From contig JAAZIW010000089.1 of assembly GCA_012800665.1 (NCBI GenBank), positions 1 to 11,353 of the forward strand: a stretch of 11,353 nucleotides of DNA, given 5' to 3'. The stretch's first letter is position 1; each line of letters starts with the position of its first letter. The DNA is from Rikenellaceae bacterium (GTDB lineage Bacteria; Bacteroidota; Bacteroidia; Bacteroidales; UBA932). Positions 6,038 through 11,353 of the stretch are shown piece by piece. A program made the position numbers and the translations under genes. The notes under the pieces were generated by a model. That model saw nothing but the letters and a program-made list of their open reading frames with translations. It had not been told where the DNA came from and ran no database searches.

Positions 6038-7078
6038 TTAAAGCTTTTCCAATTCTTCAATCAGGGCCGCCTGCTCTTCTACGGAGCCAAAGGCGGCCTT
6101 TATCGGCTGCACAAACAGGCGTTCACGAATTTCTGGTGGAAGCTCGCCGCAATCCAAAAGGCGCTGGGCATCTTTTTCGGTGGTTACCAATACTGATGTG
6201 GGATAGCGGTTGGCAACTGCGGCTATGCGCTCGATGTCGGGGCGGGAGTATTTGTGATGGTCCGGGAAAGAAAGAACTGAAACGATTTTATAACTGTCGC
6301 TCAACCAGGCCCTCAATGGGGCATCGTTTGCTATTCCAGTGAAAAGCACCACGCTTTTGGAATAGCTGTATCGTGCATCCGCCTCAGGAAAAACCGTTTC
6401 CAAAGGACAATAATCTATACAAGAGAACAGCAGTTTAATGGTTTTTTCTTCCGGAGTAATGGCTGTGCAGGAAGATGCATCATAACTATGCAGACACAGT
6501 TTTTCCGCAAAATGGGTTTTTTCTTCGGAGTCCATGCCTCTCGGGCATTTTGATACGATTATAATTTCGGCATCGAAAATCCTTTGCGGGAGATCGCGAA
6601 GACGTCCGAAAGGCAGCAGGGAATCGGAGAATACGGGCCTTGAATAATCCACCATCACTATGTTCAAATTGGCGCGCAGGCGATTATACTGGAAGGCATC
6701 ATCCATCACTATAATATCCGCACCCTCTTCTAAGAGCTTTGCGCAGCCCCTCACTCGGTTTTTGTCCACCGATACGCTTACCGCGGGGAATTTCTTTTTT
6801 ATTTGCAGGGCTTCGTCCCCTGCAAAACTTGCGGTGGAAGAGCATAGTACCTGTTGATAGCCCTTGCTGCGGCGCTTGTAGCCTCTTGAAAGCATAGCCA
6901 AATTAGAGAGCCCCCAACGATCGGAATTTTGCAACAAGCGTAAAATCAGCTCGGTATGAGGAGTCTTGCCGGTGCCGCCAACAGTTACATTCCCCACGCA
7001 TACGGTTGGAATATCTGCATATGGAGCCAAGCGCCAGCGTTTCGCCCGAGCCTTAAGTATTTGTCTGTAGATAGACAC
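6038..7078 (-). CDS. lpxK: Tetraacyldisaccharide 4'-kinase (LpxK)
   Basis: Phosphorylates the 4' position of the tetraacylated disaccharide-1-phosphate to form lipid IVA, at the cytoplasmic face of the inner membrane. In 346 aa the P-loop is VGGTGKT (33-39), followed by MLSRGYKR (62-69), AGDEA (86-90), the acidic VMDDAFQY (124-131, usually DDGFQHR or DDAFQHR), LLPFGRLRD (154-162), FPDHHKYS (271-278) and TTEKD (299-303). The GTG start at 7078 follows the frr stop by one base; there is no in-frame Met before residue 62. The N-terminus before VCVGN is about 26 residues, shorter than the roughly 45 common in the family and without the hydrophobic membrane-association helix. It is the last gene of a pyrH-frr-lpxK operon. 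Confidence 0.92.
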   Translation of the reverse strand: MSIYRQILKARAKRWRLAPYADIPTVCVGNVTVGGTGKTPHTELILRLLQNSDRWGLSNLAMLSRGYKRRSKGYQQVLCSSTASFAGDEALQIKKKFPAVSVSVDKNRVRGCAKLLEEGADIIVMDDAFQYNRLRANLNIVMVDYSRPVFSDSLLPFGRLRDLPQRIFDAEIIIVSKCPRGMDSEEKTHFAEKLCLHSYDASSCTAITPEEKTIKLLFSCIDYCPLETVFPEADARYSYSKSVVLFTGIANDAPLRAWLSDSYKIVSVLSFPDHHKYSRPDIERIAAVANRYPTSVLVTTEKDAQRLLDCGELPPEIRERLFVQPIKAAFGSVEEQAALIEELEKL

Positions 7079-7079
7079 C

Positions 7080-7649
7080 TTAAACGGTGAGGATTTCCTT
7101 TTCTTTTGCGGAAACCAATTCGTCGATTTCCTTGATGTTATTGTCTGTGACTTTTTGCACCTCGACTCTTGCTTCTTGTTCGGTGTCCTCGCTCATCCCC
7201 TCATTTTTCTCAGCATATTTAAGGGCATCCATAGCTTCGCGGCGGGCATTTCTCACGACCACTTTGGCGCTTTCTCCGGCAGCCTTGGCTTTTTTAACCA
7301 GGTCTTTGCGACGCTCTTCCGTAAGAGCGGGCACAGTGCAGCGGATAATATCGCCATTATTCTGCGGAGTAAGGCCGAGGTTGGCATCTATTATGGCCTT
7401 TTCTATTTTGGGCATCATTCCCTTATCCCAAGCTTGGATAATAAGCGTCTTCGCATCGGGCGCAGAAATCGAAGCTGTTTGGGGAAGGGGAGTGGGAGTG
7501 CCGTAATAGTCAACAATTACATTATTGAAAATAGAGGGATTGGCCTTGCCGAGCCGGTAAGTCTTGAGATCTTCTTCCAAGAACGAGACGACATCCTTCA
7601 TTTTTTCATTGATGTCGTCTACAATTTGTTTTGCTTTTGCTTCTAACAT
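7080..7649 (-). CDS. frr: Ribosome recycling factor
   Basis: Splits post-termination 70S ribosomes together with EF-G. At 189 aa it is slightly longer than the E. coli protein. The two-domain plan is intact: a three-helix bundle broken by a beta domain at about 31-105 (YYGTPTPLPQTASI). Conserved ribosome-contacting arginines lie in LTEERRKDL (109-117) and VRNARREAMDALK (132-144). YRLGKANP replaces the classic LRTGRA-like stretch, a Lys variant also common in Bacteroides. The C-terminus EKEILTV is typical for the phylum. The ATG at 7649 is the only sensible start. It lies 14 nt after pyrH and one base ahead of lpxK. Confidence 0.97.
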   Translation of the reverse strand: MLEAKAKQIVDDINEKMKDVVSFLEEDLKTYRLGKANPSIFNNVIVDYYGTPTPLPQTASISAPDAKTLIIQAWDKGMMPKIEKAIIDANLGLTPQNNGDIIRCTVPALTEERRKDLVKKAKAAGESAKVVVRNARREAMDALKYAEKNEGMSEDTEQEARVEVQKVTDNNIKEIDELVSAKEKEILTV

Positions 7650-7663
7650 ATCGATTTGTTTTT

Positions 7664-8368
7664 TTATGCGTGTACTATTGTGCCTATTTTTTCGCCTTCA
7701 AGCAGGCGGATAAGCGAGCCTTTCTCATTGATATTGAACACTACGACCGGTACCGGGCCCTGTTCGCAAAGTGCGAAAGCGGTCTGGTCCATTACATGAA
7801 GACGGTTTACTAAGCACTCGTGGAATGTTATTTCATCGTATTTGCGGGCATCGGGGTCCTTTTCGGGGTCAGCTGTATATACGCCGTCCACGCGGGTGCC
7901 TTTCAGCAGAGCATCCGCTCCGATTTCGAGCGCCCTGAGGGCTGCGCCGGAGTCTGTGCTGAAGAACGGGTTGCCTGTACCGCCTGCTATAAGGCTGACA
8001 CCTCCTTCTTCCAATACCTTTACTGCGGATTCGCGCACATAACCTTTCGCGATAGGCTCCATAGGCGTGGCGGTAAACACTTCTGCATTAATGCCTTCTG
8101 ACCTTAGGGCCGAAGCTAACGCAAGCGAATTGATGACTGTGGAGAGCATACCCATACGGTCGCCCGTAACCCTGTCGTAACCTTTACCTATGCCTTGAAT
8201 GCCCCGGAAGATATTTCCGCCGCCGCTCACTATGGCAATTTGATATCCTTTTTTAACCGCCAAGGAAATTTCACTGGCGAATTTTTTAAGGCTCTGCTCG
8301 TCTATTCCTTTGCCTGTGGAACCTCCGAGACTCTCTCCGCTGATTTTCAATAAAACTCTTTTATACAT
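7664..8368 (-). CDS. pyrH: Uridylate (UMP) kinase
   Basis: Converts UMP to UDP with ATP in pyrimidine nucleotide synthesis; a hexameric amino acid kinase family enzyme. At 234 aa it shows KISGESL (8-14), the glycine-rich GGGNIFRG (49-56), GDRMGML (69-75), GGTGNPFFSTDS (129-140) and KGTRVDGVYTADPEKDP (156-172), all expected. The ATG at 8368 gives MYKRVLLKISGES, the usual start; a TTG four codons upstream is less likely. It is first in the operon with frr and lpxK, coupling nucleotide supply, ribosome recycling and lipid A synthesis in one transcript. The pyrH-frr pairing is widespread in bacteria. Confidence 0.97.
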   Translation of the reverse strand: MYKRVLLKISGESLGGSTGKGIDEQSLKKFASEISLAVKKGYQIAIVSGGGNIFRGIQGIGKGYDRVTGDRMGMLSTVINSLALASALRSEGINAEVFTATPMEPIAKGYVRESAVKVLEEGGVSLIAGGTGNPFFSTDSGAALRALEIGADALLKGTRVDGVYTADPEKDPDARKYDEITFHECLVNRLHVMDQTAFALCEQGPVPVVVFNINEKGSLIRLLEGEKIGTIVHA

Positions 8369-8450
8369 TTTCAAATACAATTATTCAATTTATTGCCATT
8401 TCCTTTTTTAATGACTTCTCTGCCTTCAAAATGCGCTACTTTGGTAAATG

Positions 8451-8458
8451 CAAAAATA
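8451..8458 (-). promoter_or_regulatory. Predicted -7 box of the pyrH-frr-lpxK operon
   Basis: CAAAAATA on the plus strand reads TATTTTTG on the minus strand and fits TAnnTTTG. Transcription would begin near 8447, giving a leader of about 79 nt before the pyrH ATG. No TTTG is found at 19-21 bp upstream, so the assignment rests on the -7 box alone. Confidence 0.4.
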
Positions 8459-8527
8459 TAATTTGATTATTAAGTGTTAATCGGGAACAAAAATATCTGA
8501 AAATTCGCAAACTTGCAAGATTTAATC

Positions 8528-8535
8528 TATATTTG
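8528..8535 (+). promoter_or_regulatory. Predicted -7 box of the cytochrome b subunit gene
   Basis: TATATTTG is a full match to TAnnTTTG, 28 bases before the ATG at 8564; transcription would begin near 8539. A partial -33 (TTCG, 8504-8507) lies 20 bp upstream. Confidence 0.5.
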
Positions 8536-8563
8536 CACCACAAAGCATTAAAATTCCTTCAAG

Positions 8564-9274
8564 ATGTTCATGTACAAATCCTCAATCGGGAAGAAATTCG
8601 TTCAGGCCATAACCGGCGCTTTCCTCATCCTTTTCCTGCTGCTCCACGGCACAATCAACTTTCTTTCCGTGATAGACAGCTTCACAGGCTCTTTCGGCGC
8701 CCCCAATGGTTTATTCCAAAAAGGCTGCGACTTCATGGGGCTTCCGATAGTTACCATTATGGTTCCCATTCTCGCTCTGGGCTTCGTGATTCATATACTT
8801 TACGGGCTTTGGCTCGAATATACAAATATCAAGTCACGCGGCGGCCTCAAACGCTATAAGGTTGCCAACAAAGGCGCAATCGACAGCTGGAGTTCCAAGA
8901 ATATGGTGATACTCGGCATCCTGATAATAGGTATTTTAGCTTTTCATCTCACCCACTTCTGGGCGAAGATGCAGCTCCAAGATTTTATAGGAAGGGAACA
9001 GGAGAACCCGTACCTGCTTCTGCTCTTGACATTCAAAAACCCCATATTGCTGGTTTGCTACATAATTTGGTTTGTGGCGCTATTCCTGCATCTTACACAC
9101 GGTTTTTGGAGCATGTTCCAAACCATTGGCTGGGGCAACAAGAAGTGGTTCCCGCGCCTAAAGGTAATCGGCATTATAGTTGCCGCTCTTATCTTCTTGA
9201 TGTTCACCGCTATAGCTATAAATGCCTTTATTCAGGCAAACTTTATTAATCCCGAGATGATTAATCATTTGTAG
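8564..9274 (+). CDS. Succinate dehydrogenase/fumarate reductase cytochrome b subunit
   Basis: The integral membrane subunit that anchors the flavoprotein and iron-sulfur subunits and exchanges electrons with quinone through haem b. At 236 aa it has five hydrophobic helices (about 14-36, 60-84, 113-133, 158-178 and 202-224), the single-subunit type B (di-haem) form known from Wolinella FrdC. Candidate haem histidines are H28, H77, H128 or H131, and H176 or H179; the 49-residue H28-H77 spacing equals that of the Wolinella ligands H44 and H93. The ATG at 8564 or the one at 8570 could be the start. The flavoprotein and iron-sulfur genes normally follow, but here rplM follows. It has its own promoter and 189 bp of DNA separating it from pyrH. 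Confidence 0.88.
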   Translation: MFMYKSSIGKKFVQAITGAFLILFLLLHGTINFLSVIDSFTGSFGAPNGLFQKGCDFMGLPIVTIMVPILALGFVIHILYGLWLEYTNIKSRGGLKRYKVANKGAIDSWSSKNMVILGILIIGILAFHLTHFWAKMQLQDFIGREQENPYLLLLLTFKNPILLVCYIIWFVALFLHLTHGFWSMFQTIGWGNKKWFPRLKVIGIIVAALIFLMFTAIAINAFIQANFINPEMINHL

Positions 9275-9285
9275 CGCAGTTATTT

Positions 9286-9316
9286 TTTGATTTTTACAAA
9301 TATTTTTTTACCTTTG
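9286..9316 (+). promoter_or_regulatory. Ribosomal protein operon promoter
   Basis: TTTG (9286-9289), a 19-bp spacer and TACCTTTG (9309-9316) match the Bacteroidota -33/-7 consensus exactly. The start site is expected near 9320, giving a leader of about 53 nt before the rplM GTG. The promoter lies only 11 bp after the cytochrome b stop codon. Confidence 0.7.
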
Positions 9317-9348
9317 CGGTCCCCTATTTACGGGGGTCGCAATTTTTT
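9316..9348 (+). terminator. Hairpin with T-run at the rplM transcript start
   Basis: GCGGTCCCC (9316-9324) can pair with GGGGGTCGC (9332-9340) through nine pairs, two of them G-U, around a 7-nt loop; six T follow at 9343-9348. It could end transcription of the cytochrome b gene. For transcripts starting near 9320 only the CCCC/GGGG core would remain at the extreme 5' end. Terminator, attenuator or 5' stabilising hairpin are all possible. Confidence 0.45.
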
Positions 9349-9372
9349 ATAAATTAATTAAAGATCAAGACA

Positions 9373-9828
9373 GTGGACACACTAAGCTACAAAACAGTAT
9401 CGCTGAACAGCGCAACTGTAGACAAGCAGTGGTTTGTGATTGATGCGACGGATTTGGTACTTGGTCGTTTAGCTTCAAGGATTGCTCTTATCCTCCGCGG
9501 TAAGAATAAGCCCGGATTTACTCCTCACGTAGACTGCGGAGACAATGTCATCGTGGTGAATGCGGACAAGGTGATCCTTACAGGCAAGAAAATGACCGAT
9601 CGCGTGTATCTGCGCCATACCGGCTATCCAGGCGGACAGCGCTCTACCACGCCCGAAAAAATCCTCGCTTCATCTCATCCCGAAAGGCTTGTGGAGAGAG
9701 CAGTAAGGGGTATGCTTCCCAAGAATCGTCTTGGTGCCAAGCTGTTCGGAAACCTGTATGTATATACGGGTCCCGAGCATCCGCATCAGGCACAAAACCC
9801 CAAAGAAATCAAATTAACAGAAATTTAA
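9373..9828 (+). CDS. rplM: 50S ribosomal protein L13
   Basis: An early-assembling 23S rRNA-binding protein. At 151 aa it has the family hallmarks DATDLVLGRLAS (24-35), the conserved CGDNVIVVNADKV (55-67), HTGYPGGQR (82-90), RAVRGMLPKNRLG (109-121) and NLYVYTGPEHPHQAQ (127-141). The GTG start is accepted because it gives MDTLSYKT, the start seen in Bacteroides L13, and no in-frame ATG lies nearby. It is the first gene of rplM-rpsI-rpsB, 9 nt ahead of rpsI. No Shine-Dalgarno motif is seen; the leader is A/T-rich. Confidence 0.97.
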   Translation: MDTLSYKTVSLNSATVDKQWFVIDATDLVLGRLASRIALILRGKNKPGFTPHVDCGDNVIVVNADKVILTGKKMTDRVYLRHTGYPGGQRSTTPEKILASSHPERLVERAVRGMLPKNRLGAKLFGNLYVYTGPEHPHQAQNPKEIKLTEI

Positions 9829-9837
9829 ACAGAGCAA

Positions 9838-10227
9838 ATGGAAAAGACACACGCCCTTGGAAGACGTAAAGCAGCTGTTGCTCGCGTTTATCTCACAGCC
9901 GGCAAAGGCAACATTACCATTAACGATCGCCCGATCGAGGAATACTTCAAAGAAGAATCCCATCGCTACATCGTTAATCAGCCTTTCGCTGTTACCTCCA
10001 CGGAGGGCCATTTCGATGTCAGCGTCAACATAGTTGGCGGTGGTGTTAAAGGCCAGGCCGAGGCCGTCAGGCTCGGTATCTCCCGTGCCCTTTGTGAGAT
10101 AGACCAAGAAGCCTACCGTCCTACTCTTAAGGAGGCAGGTTTTCTTACACGCGATGCACGAGTGGTGGAACGCAAGAAGCCGGGTCAGCCCGGAGCACGC
10201 CGCCGCTTCCAGTTCAGCAAGCGTTAA
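9838..10227 (+). CDS. rpsI: 30S ribosomal protein S9
   Basis: A small-subunit protein whose C-terminal tail reaches toward the P-site tRNA. At 129 aa it shows ALGRRKAAVARVYL (6-19), the GKGNITIN loop (22-29), GGGVKGQAEAVRLGISRAL (67-85) and the basic end ERKKPGQPGARRRFQFSKR (111-129) ending in the universal SKR. The ATG at 9838 is the standard start. It lies 9 nt after rplM, the usual L13-S9 pair, and is followed by 163 nt before rpsB. Confidence 0.98.
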   Translation: MEKTHALGRRKAAVARVYLTAGKGNITINDRPIEEYFKEESHRYIVNQPFAVTSTEGHFDVSVNIVGGGVKGQAEAVRLGISRALCEIDQEAYRPTLKEAGFLTRDARVVERKKPGQPGARRRFQFSKR

Positions 10228-10390
10228 AGCTACTTTACAATTCAGCACAGTTGCGGTTTAAACCCTTTATAGGATAGTTGCTGCACTGCGAAAAAGGTCG
10301 GGGACCGGCCAGGCCGCTACTCCGCCTTGAAGAAAAGAGACCCGGCAAATCCGGGACAAAAACAAAACAAACAACAACATTAATTTAAAA
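10228..10390 (+). promoter_or_regulatory. Structured leader between rpsI and rpsB (candidate)
   Basis: An unusually long 163-nt gap inside a ribosomal protein operon. It holds the palindrome GGTTTAAACC (10255-10264), a GGTC/GACC stem with a triloop (10296-10306) and a clean CCCGG-CAAAT-CCGGG hairpin (10341-10355). An A/C-rich, unstructured tail runs to the rpsB ATG. There is no T-run after the hairpin and no TAnnTTTG box, so it is more likely a translated-operon leader than a terminator or promoter. An autogenous S2 binding site is one possibility; this is inference only. Confidence 0.35.
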
Positions 10391-11353
10391 ATGTCAAGAA
10401 CAAATTTCCAAGAACTGCTTGATGCAGGCGTTCACTTCGGGCATATGGCACGCAAGTGGAATCCTAAAATGGCTCCGTACATCTTCGACCAGAAAAACGG
10501 AATCCACATTATAGACCTGCACAAGACTATCGTAAAGATAGATGAGGCGGCAGAAGAGATGAAAGCCCTTGCAAAGTCGGGCCGCAAAATTCTTTTCGTT
10601 GCCACAAAAAAACAGGCAAAAGACGTAGTGGCCCAAAAGGCAAGCGAAGTCGGAATGCCTTATATAACAGAACGTTGGGCAGGCGGCATGCTTACCAACT
10701 TCCCAACCATCCGCAAGGCCGTCAAAAAGATGAGCACCATCGATAAGATGCGTGAGGACGGCACCTTCGATAAGCTCGCAAAGCGCGAGCGTCTTCAGGT
10801 AACCCGTCAAAGGGAGAAACTTGAGAAAAACCTCGGCAGCATCCGCGACATGAGTCGTCTTCCCGCCGCTTTATTCGTTGTCGATATACAAAAGGAAGCA
10901 AATGCTGTCAAGGAGGCTAATCGTTTGAACATACCGGTATTCGCATTAGTTGATACATGTTGCGACCCCGCTCCCATTGATTACGTAATTCCGGCAAATG
11001 ACGATGCCACCAAGAGCATAAGTTATATTCTCTCCGCTCTTTGCGAAGCTATAAGGGAAGGTCTGGAAGAGCGCAAGCTTGAGAAGGATAAGGATGTAGA
11101 TGAGGATGCAGATGCGGCAGATGAAAGACCGGCAGCAAGGACTCTCCGCTCCCGCCGCGGCCCCAAGGCTCCCAAAAAGGAAGAGGAAGATGTAGAGGAG
11201 ATAGACGAAGCTCCTGTTAAGGAGAAGATTGCCAAGGCAAAGAAAGCCCCCAAGGCAGAAGAAGATATTGAGGAGGTAGAAGCTCCCAAGGCGAAAAAGG
11301 CTGTCAAGGTAGAAAAGGCTCTCGCTCCGGCTAAAGAGAAGGCCGCCAAGGCA
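10391..11353 (+). CDS. rpsB: 30S ribosomal protein S2, 3' end outside window
   Basis: A small-subunit protein needed for S1 binding and translation initiation. It shows LLDAGVHFGHMARKWNPKM (9-27), NGIHIIDLHKT (36-46), FVATKKQAK (69-77), ERWAGGMLTNF (94-104), RLPAALFVVD (156-165) and IPANDDATKSI (200-210). The globular core ends near 228; the reading frame then stays open through at least 93 more residues of Asp/Glu then Lys/Ala/Pro-rich low-complexity sequence to the window edge with no stop. The nearly invariant DTN(S/C)DP motif reads DTCCDP (188-193). In Bacteroidota tsf usually follows rpsB; it would lie beyond the window. Confidence 0.96.
   Translation, partial: MSRTNFQELLDAGVHFGHMARKWNPKMAPYIFDQKNGIHIIDLHKTIVKIDEAAEEMKALAKSGRKILFVATKKQAKDVVAQKASEVGMPYITERWAGGMLTNFPTIRKAVKKMSTIDKMREDGTFDKLAKRERLQVTRQREKLEKNLGSIRDMSRLPAALFVVDIQKEANAVKEANRLNIPVFALVDTCCDPAPIDYVIPANDDATKSISYILSALCEAIREGLEERKLEKDKDVDEDADAADERPAARTLRSRRGPKAPKKEEEDVEEIDEAPVKEKIAKAKKAPKAEEDIEEVEAPKAKKAVKVEKALAPAKEKAAKA

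Noticed and set aside
8369..8380. TTG start of pyrH four codons upstream
   Set aside because: MYKRVLLKISGES at the ATG is the usual UMP kinase start.
9814..10248. 144-codon minus-strand ORF
   Set aside because: Antisense to rpsI, which is complete and unmistakable.
10341..10355. Intrinsic terminator before rpsB
   Set aside because: The CCCGG/CCGGG hairpin is followed by A/C-rich sequence with no T-run, and the genes belong together in one operon.
11023..11349. Ser/Ala-rich 108-codon minus-strand ORF
   Set aside because: It is the complement of the low-complexity S2 tail and reflects its base composition only.

Overview
The window looks like a chromosomal core region of a Bacteroidota member, most likely order Bacteroidales. 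L13, S9, S2, RRF and UMP kinase read like their Bacteroides-type relatives. Promoters fit the phylum consensus (TTTG, about 19 bp, TAnnTTTG), and start codons follow A-rich sequence rather than Shine-Dalgarno motifs. Genus cannot be fixed from sequence alone. There are no tRNA or rRNA genes, IS elements, prophage genes or cas genes.

Layout, left to right. 1-203: degenerate repeats downstream of a leftward three-domain Xaa-Pro aminopeptidase (204-2015). Divergent from it is a DusB-type tRNA-dihydrouridine synthase (2100-3104). A 354-bp gene-free gap (3105-3458) holds two copies of a 47-bp direct repeat. Leftward hemW (radical SAM haem chaperone family) and a two-helix membrane protein of unknown function overlap by ATGA. 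Divergent from that pair is a membrane-anchored coiled-coil protein of unknown function (5030-5950). A short CCGG-rich tandem repeat separates it from the leftward operon pyrH-frr-lpxK (UMP kinase, ribosome recycling factor, lipid A 4'-kinase). Rightward follow a di-haem cytochrome b subunit of succinate dehydrogenase/fumarate reductase without its catalytic partners, then rplM-rpsI-rpsB, with rpsB running off the end.

Functionally this is housekeeping: translation (L13, S9, S2, RRF), tRNA modification (Dus), pyrimidine nucleotide supply (PyrH), outer-membrane lipid A (LpxK), haem handling (HemW), anaerobic respiration (cytochrome b) and peptide turnover (aminopeptidase). No complete new defence or mobile system is visible.

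The most interesting signals are non-coding. Two divergent gene pairs share nearly the same 17-bp back-to-back promoter core (CAAAnnTA-N-TAnnTTTG), which would make two transcripts leaderless or nearly so. There are three unrelated repeat clusters in intergenic DNA, a hairpin with a T-run at the rplM start site, and a structured 163-nt gap before rpsB. Among proteins, the stand-outs are a 5-residue insertion between metal ligands of the aminopeptidase, the orphan cytochrome b subunit, extra cysteines in HemW, a short LpxK N-terminus and a long charged tail on S2.
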